From NCBI GenBank assembly GCA_002897115.2, contig BCIH01000010.1, positions 866,582 to 920,705 of the forward strand: a stretch of DNA of 54,124 nt, given 5' to 3'. Position 1 is the first letter of the stretch. The number at the start of each line of letters is the position of its first letter. The stretch comes from Prototheca cutis (taxonomy: Eukaryota > Chlorophyta > Trebouxiophyceae > Chlorellales > Chlorellaceae). Position numbers and translations under genes: made by a program. Below, one piece after another: positions 10,095 to 21,113 of the stretch. Below the pieces are notes generated by a model that ran no database searches, was not told where the DNA came from, and saw only the letters and a program-made list of their open reading frames with translations.

Positions 10095-13000
10095 TCACTT
10101 GGCGGCAGTCTTGTTCTCCAGGCGCCCACCGGCGACGGTGGCAACGGCCGGGCGCGTGGTCTTCTTGACCCTGGACCGCGCCAGATCAGCAGCGCCATCG
10201 CTGTACCGTAGCGGCTGGATGATGACGCCAGAGTCCTTGAGCACCGTGGGCCGTGTGAGGTCCCGGAACGCTGCGTCCGTGTTGAATTCCTTGCCCAGGG
10301 GTTGCCGCCGCGCTCGCTCGTACGTCTCACGGCTGTCGTACGGGTAGGGCACCGAAGAAGCCCGGTATTTGGCTGCCTTTTTGTCCCACTTCTCCGAAAG
10401 AATCACGTGCTGCAGCTTGGAGTCCTTTCGCCGAGCCAGCGCGGCCTCGCGCTCCCTGAAAGCAAGGGAGGTGGTGCAACGGTTTTGTGTGCGCGAGCGA
10501 CTTGTCGTCTTCTAATCAAGTGCAAAACAAGAGCCTGGCATGTTTTCTGCCTTTCTCTGCCTCCGCATGGATGCAGCATCCGATGCAGTGGGAAGTGGAG
10601 CTGTAACCAGCAGTGCACAGACAAAGTGCCCACACAAACCAAAAGACCTTCCCTCGCGCCCAAGAACAACAAGAACAGCCGCTCACTGCTTGTTCTTCTG
10701 GCGGGCAGCGGCCATCCAGGCAGGTTCCCGCTGGCTTCCGGACCAGGTACCCCAGCCAGGCAGCACCCCGACCTCCTCCACTGCCGGCAGCTCCGCATCC
10801 ACATCGGCCGACTTCTCAGCCTCAAACTCCGCCACGACATCGTCCCCGGCAAAGGCCATGCGGATGAGGTCATCCTGCGTCAGGGCCCTTTTTCCGGGCC
10901 GCATGCCATCCGCGTGTTCGGGTTCTTGCTCGGGGCCGGTCCGCTCGCGCTTCTTGCTGGGGCTGGGTTTCGTTGACGGGGTGGCTTCCGCCGATGGAGC
11001 CGCAGCAGACAGTGCAGCCTTGGAGGGAGTGCTCGCCTTGTCGGCATAGTAGCCGACACCCTTGGGGCCCTTTTTAAAGACAAAGCCGGGTCGTGCGCCC
11101 CGGAATGACTTGGCAGGGGTGAAGACTGCGGCTTGTGAGCTCGCGGCCTTGGCGTTGGTGGCAGCGTCGGCCGCTGCGTCAGTCGCGTCAACGCCGTTTT
11201 GCTTCTTTCCCTTCCGCGTCTTTGACGGCGTGGCGGCGACCACAAAGCCTCCAGAGTCCCGTGCGCGGCCTCCCTGCCGTGCAGCTGCAGCGCTGGCGCT
11301 CGCCAGTGCGTCGGCCCCAGCAGCAGCCTCTGCGGCGGCGGAAGTGCCTGCTGACTGCAACCGCTCGTGCGCCTCCTTCTCCGCCGCGGTTTCTAGTTCC
11401 TCGTCCCGTTGCAGGATTCGAGCCAGTCGTGCTGCCTTGGCCTCGACATCCTCATTCTGCATTTCTTTTTTGGGGGGGGCTGTTATGATGGGCACGCATG
11501 TACATGTATGCAACAGGGATGGAGCCATGATTTGGAGACATGCAAAGAAATGTCCTGAATGTGTAACCCTGCCCACTGGCCCCTACCTCGTCAGAGTCGG
11601 CGCCATCGCTGTCGTCGTTGGCGGCGGCGTGCTGTACACGCTGCGCTGTGGCAGCGGCAGCTCCGGGTCCCCCAGTGCCGCCAAAGGCCATGCGGCCCGA
11701 GGGTGCGGCAGCGCTGACCCTGGGGGCATCTTCTTCCAGCATTTGTTCGGCCACCCGCATCGTCTCCTGCCGCTTCTTCTCCAGGTACCGCCGCATGAAG
11801 GGCAGGCCTGCCAGGGTCGCGTGCATCGCGCCCAGCCCCTCCTCGGCCGCACCGCCGGATTGCAGCAGCTGCAGGGCTTCGCGCTGAGACTTGCTGGGCC
11901 GGTCTTCCTGCCCCTCGTCGTCAGAGGTGTCGGAGGAAGACACGCTCGCCGCGGTTCCTTTCCTGCTGTCGTCCTCGCTGTCGCTGCCGCGTTCCACCTG
12001 TGGTGCGGTGACGATGTTTGTTGTTGCCATGGTTTTGAGCAAAAATGCATGGTTTGGGGGACAGAAGCCCCGCAAGCACAATCATCACTCCACCAAAAAA
12101 AAATGAACAAGGCTGCTCCTCCTTCAACTAACGCACCTTGCGGCGCAGTTCGCGGCCCTTTTGGAGCTGCTCGGCCAGGGCAGCCCTTGCGGCATCGTCG
12201 GTGAGCGTGGCCCCCCGGCGCAGGACGCGCCGTGCCCATCGCGAGGTGTTGTGGTGCTTGAGGCTCATGCGCTCCTGGATACGCAAAAACTCTGCGTTCT
12301 CCACATCGTCGAGCGTGCCAACGGCATTGGCACCATCGCCACCTCCGGCCGCGGCTTCTTTTTCAGCCTTGCGCTTCTCCGCCCGACGCAGCTGTCGGCG
12401 GTACTCCTTGCTCTTGATCTTCTTCAGCCTCCGGGCTTTCGCCTCATGGTAGTACAGCAGCGCCCGCATCTTGGCCAGCCTGTTCCGGCGTTCTGTGAGT
12501 TCCTCAGCGCTCAGCTCCTTGGCGACAAGGGCGTCCTCGGCTTCGGTGAGGGCCTCCTTGGAATGGGCACCGGCGCGTTCGAGCAGCGCCGCGACCTCCA
12601 GCTCCATCTGTGTGCCCGGGACGTGGCGGTCCACGAGCGAAGCCAGCGTTCCGCCTTGCTGCGTCGCACTGCGGTCGGCCGTAAACCGGATCGTCGGCGC
12701 CTCGCGGTTGGCCTTCACAATCGGCTGCCACTTGGTCACTTCTTTCTTGGACTCTTCGTATCCGGCACGCCGCTCCAGCCGGGCCTGGATGGGGCCGGGG
12801 AGCGGCGGCTGCACGGCCTGCTCTCTGTTGGACAGCCGGGACAGCGTCTTGCGTGCCTTGCCCAGCTGGGTCTGTGCCGTGCCCAGACCCTCCATCAGAT
12901 CCCCGACCGACAGCTCATCTGGTGATGTGTGTGTGTGTGTATGTGGGGGGGTGTTGGTAGGTGTTGGTAGGATGCATTTGTACTTGTGCGCCTTTTGGAG

Positions 13001-13104
13001 GGGGGGATAGACTGCGGTCCAGAGAGAAAAGCTATGCCGTTGAACAGACACTGCAGTGCCTCGAGCAATGATCCAGCTGAGCACCCTCCTCAAGCTGTGT
13101 CGCG

Positions 13105-13140
<36 letters not shown>

Positions 13141-14120
13141 ACCACCACACACACACACACACACACCATTGACGGGCATGTTGTGCTCGGCTTCGGGGAA
13201 GGCTTCGGTGACGACTGTGACGCGCTGCTTCCGCCGCGGCTGCTGTTCGCCTTCGCCAACTACCGATGCCAGCATGGCTTCGTGGGCGCCAGCCCGGTCA
13301 CCGCCTTCCTCGTCGCTCGACAGACCCTCGCTACCCTCGGACACGTCGCTGCCATCCTGCTGCCCAGCACCGTCACCCTCATCCTGGAAAATTTGAGGGC
13401 ACAGGCCATGCGTGCAGATGTTGCTAGCTATATCCAGGTTATGACAGCCCTTCAAGCAGCTCACAGAGCCAAGTAAAGATACAAGCTCACCTCAGAAGAG
13501 GAGGAAGAGGTGTCAAAGATGTCTGCCAGCTCATCCTGTTCGCCGGCCTCTGAGCCAGACTCCTCCTCGTCGCTAAAGTCGTCCTCATCCACGGAGCCGC
13601 TACCCCGACCCTCCTCGAACAGGTGGCCATACAGTGCCTCATCCTCGGCTGCACAAGTAAGCAGTGGTAACAATGCATGAGTACACTCCCGTCCACAATG
13701 GCTACGTGTGGTATCTCATGGCGCCCTACAATGCCGGTCTCCCTTTCCCTCCCCATCCACCGCTCTGTCAACCCGCGCACCAGTGAAGGCCGTGTCCTCG
13801 TCGATTTCTTCGTCCTCAAAGTCTTCTGGAAGCTCGTACTCGTAGTTGTCAACCCTCTGCAGGCGTGGGAAGGCATTGGCTCCATCTCCAAGTGGTCCAA
13901 GAAGCGAGTGCCTGGACTCCTGGCCTTGCCCACACTCCAAATCAAGACTTCCCACTGTCATTGACCAAAGCAATAAACCTACGTCATATTTAGACTTTAG
14001 CCTGTCCTCCTCGGGGTCGCTGTCCTCGGCCTCGAAGACGTCGTTGTCCACTTCCTTCTCCTGCCACGTCTTGCCGGGCGCCCGGGCCCTGCGCGCGCCC
14101 TTGGTGCGTCCAGCCGCCAT
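10095..14120 (-). CDS. UTP14: U3 snoRNP / small-subunit processome protein UTP14
   Basis: Eight exons (14120-13983, 13856-13781, 13648-13491, 13383-13167, 12918-12137, 11997-11587, 11456-10687, 10455-10095) join in frame to about 970 aa. UTP14 binds and activates the helicase DHR1 and is needed for 18S rRNA maturation in the nucleolus. Diagnostic blocks are KKEVTKWQPIVKANREAPTI, KIKSKEYRRQLRRAEKRK, RIQERMSLKHHNTSRWAR, LAGLPFMRRYLEKKR, LTQDDLIRMAFAGDDVVAEF, VLPGWGTWSG and the C-terminal HVILSEKWDKKAAKYRAS followed by SVPYPYDSRETYERARRQPLG. The first four exons are acidic and Ser-rich, typical of the N-terminal disordered part, with HEAMLASV. The Met at 14120 begins a basic nuclear-type leader (MAAGRTKGARRARAPGK). 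Introns 4 and 7 have complementary ends. Confidence 0.93.
13105..13140. repeat. 36-bp C run in UTP14 intron 4
   Basis: On the sense strand this is a G run directly after a GT repeat at the donor side of the intron (13166-12919). The acceptor side of the same intron has a C run and a CA repeat, so the two ends mirror each other. Confidence 0.8.
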
Positions 14121-14492
14121 GCTGGAGTGTTTTACACAATGCACATATCTATGGTGTGTATTGCTGTCAATGTTACATGTGTTAGGGGTCGCAACGAATG
14201 CCAGTGCCATGTCCCCAGAGTGCATATTGCATGGGCCCCGACATCGCGCCCCGGGCCAGCAAGTCCCGTCACGAAGGCGCGAGTCGCTCGGGACTCAACT
14301 TTTGACTCGACAGCTGCTAGGCTGGAACACCAGAGGCCCTGGTCGGTCAGGCGAGACTCGAACGTGCTCCAGCCTTCTCTCTTGAAGATAATCTGATCGA
14401 ATTGACATCGAACGGGAGGATCTGGGGGGCAGGTGGATGTAGCCAGCGGCTGTGCCCGGTAAACGACCCCTTGGAGTCCTGCAACCGCTGGC
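14121..14492. promoter_or_regulatory. Divergent promoter between UTP14 and CH-kinesin
   Basis: 372 bp separate the two start codons, so both promoters must lie here unless the 5' UTRs are spliced. No clear TATA box was identified. A T-loop-like segment on the minus strand was examined and rejected as a tRNA. Confidence 0.6.
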
Positions 14493-17172
14493 ATGGCTCG
14501 CAACGGCTCGCCTCTTGCGGTAAGGCGCCTGAGGCTCTGAGTGCCCCCCGGAGAACGTTTTGGATTCATTTACATCGAGAACTCTGTGATCCCCATTGCC
14601 TTGTCTTCCCTCCGCAGGCCCTAGTGGTGCCGGAAGCAGGCGAGCTCGGGACCCCTGCCCACAGCCTGCGGTCCAACGGCTCGCCTGGCACCTCCGGCCT
14701 GGACCCCGTGGAGTCCAGGCGGCAACGTGCGGCCTTCAAAAGGCGCACGGCGAGCGAGTGGATGTCGCATGCCCTCGGCGTGACCATCCCCCACGATTCG
14801 GACCAGGCCTTTCGAGCGTCCCTAGCGGATGGGGTGCTCCTCTGCCGGCTCATGAACTGGCTGCGCCCTGGAAGCATTACCAAGGTCTGTCGATTGCTGT
14901 GTGAGATCCTGGATGATGCAGATTGCTGTTGGACTGAGGTCTAGTGTTTGAAACCCCAACGCGGATCAGATGTTGTTCTCCATGGAGGTGATCCTGGGTT
15001 TCCTGTGTGCGTACGACCGCTGGTCCGCTGACAGGGCGCGTCATTGCCTCCTCATTCCTGAGAAATGCTGCAATGATCCCCAGCACGGCAATTCCACATG
15101 CCCATCGCCATTCACTGATATCCCTGCACGATGCTCTACACCACAGATTGTGCAAGGGGAGAGCACCTCTGTCCGGAGCTCACTGGGCCCCGGGGAGGTG
15201 ATGCAGACGTTTGAGAATGTGAGCAACTTCCTGGCAGCTGCCAAGACGCTGAGTGCGGAGACATTTAGTGTGCACGACCTGGAGGCAGGTGACTTGGAGG
15301 AGCGGCCCATCGTGGCAGAGTGCATCCTGAGCCTGCGTGACGTCGCGGCGGGCAGGACCCCTCCCGGGGTCCGTGCCCCCAGCCCCTGGCATGAGGCAAC
15401 GCCCGGCAGCAGCAGCTATCTTCCCAGTCCCGGGCCCTCCCGCCGAGCTTCCTTGGCTGGTGGCCCTACACCGGCGACAGCCCCGGGGTCACACGTCCTT
15501 TGGCGGTCTCCGAGTCCGATGGTCGGCGCGGTCACACCACAGCCTGGTGCGGCAGGCCCAGGCACTGTGGCCACGCCGCCGCCCGCACCATCGTTCAGCT
15601 TCACGCCAGCTGCCGCGCAGGTGGTCGCCAAGCACGGGCTGACCGGTAATGATGCGGCCGATGGTTTGAACCACCTCATGCGCTCCTGCACGCACATGCT
15701 GCGCAGCCGCATGGGCCTCAGCCCCGCTGCCGGTGGTGGCGGCGGGGATGCTGCTGGTGATGGGAATGCAGCTGCGACGAACAGCATGGGACCGGGCTTG
15801 TCCTCGTCGTCCGCTGTTGCCAGCCAAGTGGTGACATCTCAAGCTCCTGGGGCTGGTTTGAGTAATGGCAAGGGTTCAAACGCGGCGCCAACTGCAACAA
15901 CTGGCAACTCGGCGGCGGCTGCGGCTGCGGCGGCGCTGCCGGCATTTGCGCTGGATGCGGTGGGTCCCGTGCTGGAGAGTGTTCTGAGCAACCTGACGTC
16001 CGAGTACGAGAAGCGGCTGCTGGCAAAGGACCAGGAGTTCAAGTTGGCGCAGGAGGCGCAGGAGCGGCTGCGGCGCCAGCTGGCGCGATTCCAGGCCGAG
16101 CAGGCCGAATGGCGTGCGCAGGTGGAGGATTTGAGACGTGAAGCCTCTGCTGCTGTGGAGGCTGGCGCGATGCAGCGGCAACATAAACCCGGCAGCAGTC
16201 CCACTGCTCGCTCGACCGCGGTGGACGACGCGGCTCTGGCAGCGGCGAGGGTCGAGCTGGAGCATGCGGCGGCGCGGGCCGAGGAAGCCGATGCCCGGCT
16301 GACTGTTGCGGAAGCGGAACTAGAAGCGACTCGTGCAATGTGCGGTGAGCGCGAAGCAGAGTCTTCGGCGCTGCGGATTGAGCTCACGAAATTCGAGGGC
16401 CTGCGTGAACGGTATGACGCTCTGGCAGCGAAAAACAGGCAGCTGTACGATGCAGTGCAAGAGGCACGCGGTGCGCTTCGCGTGTTTTGTCGTGTGCGGC
16501 CGGCGGGTGTCACGGGCGATACCGGCGCCCCCGCAGTGGAACTGGGTTCCGAAGAGGGCACTCTGCGGGTTTACTCGGCCCGCAACGGCGGCCGTGTCCA
16601 TGATTTCCGCTTTGATGCCGTGTTTGGCCCGGAATCCGGGCAGGAGCACGTGTACGCGGGTGTTGCGCCGCTGGCCCGCAGCGTACTCGACGGCTACGAC
16701 GTCTGCATCTTTGCTTATGGCCAGACGGGCTCTGGCAAGACCCACACCATGAGCGGCGGTGGAGGTTGCATTGGTGGTGGTGGGTTGGGCGACCATGCAT
16801 CCGGCCCGGGAGACCCAGCGGCAGCAGTGCAAGACCAGCGGGGTGTCAATGACAGGACCCTGGATGATTTGTTTGCGCTGCGGGATGAGCGGCGCGACGA
16901 GGTGCGTTACGACATCCGCGTGCAGCTCCTGGAAATTTATAACGAAGCCCTGCGTGATTTGCTGGTCGAGCCGGGGACGACGCAGCCGGCGTCGCTGCCC
17001 CTGGTGTCCACGGCACGGTCGGGGAGCAACGTGCCGGATGCCGTGCAGCTGCCCGTGACCTGTGCGGCCGACGTGGCAGAGGCCATGGACCGCGGGCAGA
17101 GCAACCGCGCCGTCGCGGGCACCCGCATGAATGAGCGCAGCTCCCGATCCCACTGCGGTACGTGTTGATGCC

Positions 17173-17209
<37 letters not shown>

Positions 17210-17213
17210 CGCG

Positions 17214-17309
<96 letters not shown>

Positions 17310-18853
17310 GTTGCAGGCTGCAGTATGCCACGGCACGCGGCGATCGACTGTGGCTGCCCCGTCAAACCCATGTCCCCCAACCGCCAATACAACCTTGCTA
17401 CAGTGTTGACGGTGCTCGTGGAGGGGGAATGGCTGGGCAGCGGGGAACGGACGCGGTCGTGCCTGCACTTGATCGACCTGGCTGGCAGCGAGCGTGTGGG
17501 TCGCAGCGGTGCGGAGGGTGCGCAGCTGCTCGAGGCGCAGCACATCAACAAGTCATTGAGCGCGCTGGGGTCGGTGATGCATGCACTCGCGGCCAAGTCT
17601 GCCCACGTGCCATATCGGGACAGCAAGCTGACAGCGCTGCTGGCAGACTCGCTCGCCAACGGCGCCAAGACCATGATGTTTGTGCACGTCGCGCCCGAGG
17701 CATCCAGCGTCAGCGAGACGCTGTCGACGCTAAATTTCGGAAAAGTCGTGACGGAAATCACGCTGGGCGCCGCGAAGAAGAACACCGCCGCCGCAGGACC
17801 CGGAGGGGCCGATGCCGCCGCCTTGCGTGAGGCGAAAGAAGCTGCGGCACGAGCGGCCGCTGATGCCGACAGCGCACGGCAGGAATTACACGATGAGCGT
17901 GCCAGGGCTAATGCATTGGAAGTGGAACTGGCCTCACTCCGGGACCGACTGGCGATGGCAGAATTGGCGGCGAGCACGGTGCCGTCGACAGCTGAAGAGT
18001 TTTCTGCTCGGCCGTTGGCCCGCCGGAGCTCGGTTGACGCGCCGGAGGCAACCACCATTCCGGCGCACCGGCCGAGCTCGCTCCCCGTGGCCACGCCGCC
18101 TGGCAACTCGACTGGTCGTTCGCTCGACCGCAAGGGGCCGCTGAGACCGACTGGCAGCAGTGGCGCTGGTGGCGGCGCAGTTACCACCGCAACAGCATCA
18201 GCCGCTGCTGCCCGTGGCAGCAGCACGGCCCCTGTATCCAAGCTCAACCTCAGTCGTCTGCGGGAGTCTTCCGAGACGGGCAGCATGCACAGCGCGCGAC
18301 CCAGTGGCAGGACTGCCGTGGCCGGCAGCCGCATCCCTGGCGCGACACCGCCCCCGGCCACGGCCCGCATGGCACGTTCACCGTCCATGGCATCCAGCAT
18401 CCCAAGGTCTGTTTTTATCGTGTGTGTGTGTGTGTGTGTTAGGGGGGTTGAAGTGTGTTTTCTGTGCTCAAGGCGATGGGATTGCTGCTCGTTGGATAAT
18501 GCGACTTTGATAATGTCAATGGTCTTCCTTTGTGCATTCAAGTGGGGAGGATATCTCTCCCGTGTGGTTTCAGAAAACAGTCAGCAAGAAAATCCCGTTC
18601 TTCCCTCGAATACACAAACACCACCTCTGACGCCCACAGGCCGATGTCTGCTCGGGGCACGCCTGATGCAGCGGGCGGGCGCCGGGCGTCGCTGGGCGGC
18701 ATGGATACCGGTGCACCCGTCAGCCGTGTGCTGTCGCGGACAAGCAGCACTGGTTCCAAGGAGACTCGGCTGTCTGCTCGCGTCAAGAACGGTGCAGAGT
18801 TGAGTCGCATGCCTTCCGCACGGCAGCAACCCGTCTCCCGGCACTGGACCTAG
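14493..18853 (+). CDS. Kinesin-14 with N-terminal calponin-homology domain (KCH-type)
   Basis: Five exons (14493-14519, 14618-14884, 15147-17157, 17404-18406, 18640-18853) give about 1173 aa. A calponin-homology domain occupies roughly residues 35-140 (ASEWMSHALGV, ADGVLLCRLMNWLRPGSI, FENVSNFLAAAKTL, VAECILSL). A long Ser/Pro/Ala-rich linker and a coiled coil (EYEKRLLAKDQEFKLAQEAQ onwards) precede a central motor. The motor starts ALRVFCRVRP and has the P-loop AYGQTGSGKTHTMSG, switch I NERSSRSHC, switch II LIDLAGSERVG and HINKSLSALGSVMHAL. The coiled-coil neck before the motor is the kinesin-14 arrangement, predicting a minus-end-directed, actin-linked motor. A Ser/Thr-rich tail follows. The third splice (SRSHC|VLTVLVEG) crosses an intron filled by about 130 G. 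The first exon codes only nine residues; it is set by the donor gcg|gtaagg and in-frame phase. Confidence 0.9.
17175..17308. repeat. About 130 bp of nearly pure G in kinesin intron 3
   Basis: G runs are broken only by a short cgcgc (17210-17214) and one C (17250). They fill more than half of the intron 17158-17403. The acceptor-side half is C-rich. Length and the two interruptions may be assembly artefacts, but exons on both sides join exactly in the conserved motor. Confidence 0.8.
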
Positions 18854-19037
18854 TGCGGTTGGGGGTGTCGCTGTTGCCACGTAAACAGCCAGGGTGCACC
18901 GTGGAGAACCCATGGCCACCTGCGCTTGCCCCAAAAGCCCCGGTTCGTGTCCCAGCCACCACTGTGCTTGTTATAGCAGGTAGGACTGTGCATCTTCTGT
19001 ACTCTTGACAGACCGCTCTGGTGGTGGTCGTCGTCCC

Positions 19038-19042
19038 TGTAA
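19038..19042 (+). terminator. Candidate TGTAA polyadenylation signal for kinesin
   Basis: TGTAA is the usual green-algal poly(A) signal. This one lies about 185 bp after the kinesin stop, but it sits close to the 3' end of the opposing FKBP gene. Confidence 0.35.
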
Positions 19043-19100
19043 GCAGCAGCATGACTGCCGTTTGTAGGTGCACTCACAACAGCTGTCAAGGAACAGGTGT

Positions 19101-20161
19101 TCAGAGTTCGGCGGTGCGCGGCTTGCCAGGAATGTCCATCAGCTCCACCTCAAACACCAGCGTTGCGCCGCCTGTCAGTTCAGTTGGGATGCTGCACTTC
19201 AGCTGACGAGTGGGTGCATGCGGCTTGTCCCTGGCAGGGCCCGTCTCCAGGGTGTTGCACCCGGCAAACACACACACACACACACACACACACCGCTAGC
19301 AAACACCCACCTGGAATGACACGGCCTGCACCACGGTCGCCGTAGCCGAGCTCAGGGGGAATGATGAGCTTCCTCTTCTCGCCGACACACATGCCTGCTG
19401 GTGGCGAGAGGGCCAGGGGCGCCATGGAGACCCGGCAATGCAATCGTCCGTTGGATCATGATCGTTGTCACATAGACCCTGAGAATTCTCCACCACCACT
19501 ACGCACCGGCAACTCCCTGGTCCCAGCCCTTGATCACCTGACCTACTCCCTGCAGCAGCAGTGCGGGCAGGTCGTGAGATGGCGTGGGTGGGCGCGGTAT
19601 TGAGCGTAGCGCCCTTGTGTGATGCAGCACACCTGTTTCGACAGCGTCTTTCTGCATCCCCACACCGAGCCAAATCATGGCAGGCATGCATGGCCTGCAA
19701 CAGAGACACTACTGCAAATCCTTGTACGTACAAGCGTAAACTGGAGTGGGCGTTTGCGGTTATAGCTGGAATCAAACTCGGTACCATCTGCCTGGAGAGT
19801 GCCCTGCATGGGAAAGGGTTCTTTCGAGGTGCTTTTCAGGTGTGCACATCGGAACTTGGGCAGAACCCAGCGCGTTCCCTGGCCAAGGCCAACACTTGCC
19901 CTGTAGTGGACGGAGACCTTGTCTCCCTTTTCAGCCATGGCGGTGCACTCCTCGGGCTTGTATCTACGAATGTCGCGGCGGGACGCTGATCAGAGCATTC
20001 CGTGCGCAGAACACGTGCGTGATTGGAGCGCATGATAAAACAAACGGCGCAGGCAACATGAGCAGCTAGACGACTTACACTTCGATGATCTCCAGCCCCG
20101 CCGGCTTGGCCACAGCAGTGGCCGCGAGGCACGCCACCGCGAAAAGGACGATCGCCTTCAT
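19101..20161 (-). CDS. FKBP-type peptidyl-prolyl isomerase, secretory pathway (FKBP2/FKBP15-like)
   Basis: Six short exons (20161-20079, 19963-19900, 19803-19732, 19549-19507, 19394-19311, 19171-19101) give 138 aa. Residues 1-19 ([19 protein letters not shown]) are a signal peptide. The FKBP fold follows: [59 protein letters not shown] and [16 protein letters not shown], including the active-site Tyr, Asp, Phe, Trp and second Tyr of this family. It resembles ER-lumenal FKBP2/AtFKBP15, but ends RTAEL rather than a K/HDEL retention signal, so it may leak or be held by partners. The HYR|GTL junction uses a GC-AG intron (agg|gcaagt). The last intron starts with a long GT repeat. Confidence 0.9.
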
Positions 20162-21113
20162 CGAAGCCTGGGAATGTAGTTAGGAACTGGATATTGATCC
20201 AGAATGACTTGCAAGGAACTGTAGTCCTAAGGTTTGTGCGGCGTTGCACCCTGCTGGGCGCTGTGTGGAGGCTGGTCTGACTTTCACCCAGCCGTGGATC
20301 TGACCGCATTTCCGGCACCACATACCATGCAGGGCAGATGCCTTGGACAACTCACAGACACCCACCTTGAACTACAGATTCATCAATTCGCATCGGATCC
20401 AACGGACTCCCCCCCCAAAAACAGATGCACCCAACTGGAATGTGGCAATGGACCAGTAGATGTTCTCAAGCTGATCGTTATCCTCCCGACTTCCGCACGT
20501 GCTGATGACATCGCAGACTGTCTTGGCCCCATAGCGCATTGTTTGTGCTATGTGCATTATGTTATGATTGTTGGGGACGCAGGTGGGTGGCCGACATTGG
20601 TGGGGGCTCACTGCTGCTGACGAGGGATCCACCCCACCCCTGCAAGCAAATTCTTGGCGAGACCCCACGAACCTTGCCGTGACATGCAATATTCGCAGCG
20701 CTCGATCAGTCGTAAGATTTTCGTTATTGCATTTTAGGTTCTTTTGTATTTAATAGGATACAATTTTAAAGGCACACTAGTGAGGTGTGCCCTCCGGAGA
20801 TCCCCCGCATCTCGCGATCCTCTCGTGCAATTTCAGGCGCTGTACCTTTTGCTCAACACGGATATCGTACTTGCACACGTGGGTGCTTTTACATTTCTAT
20901 GACTATGGCGTATTGAGCACTGGCTTCTGTCAGGTGAGAGGTTGTGGGTTGCCGGGCGGTGTCGGAACTCCGACGGCAGGTGCCAAAAGCCCCAGTGCAT
21001 GCGGACCACATTCTCGCGAGGAGAAGATGAGCTGAAGCTGCTCGTGTAATGCATGCATCAAAGCGATGTGATGGGATTGTTTCAAAGCTATGTGATGGAC
21101 ACTGCCTGCAGAT
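20162..21113. promoter_or_regulatory. Long divergent intergenic region, FKBP / F-box-LRR
   Basis: Both flanking genes start from this 952-bp stretch. It contains an AT-rich patch (about 20695-20775) that stands out from the GC-rich surroundings. No coding exon or RNA gene was recognised; ORFs here have no domain similarity. Confidence 0.5.

Noticed and set aside
14330..14400. tRNA-like T-loop (GTTCGAGTC) on the minus strand
   Set aside because: The flanking 5-bp stem does not pair and no matching D-arm or anticodon arm is found.
16320..18541. Long minus-strand open frames (407 and 534 codons) across the kinesin gene
   Set aside because: They run antisense to well-supported kinesin exons, pass through the poly-G intron as poly-Pro and show no domain. 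GC-rich codon bias creates such antisense frames.
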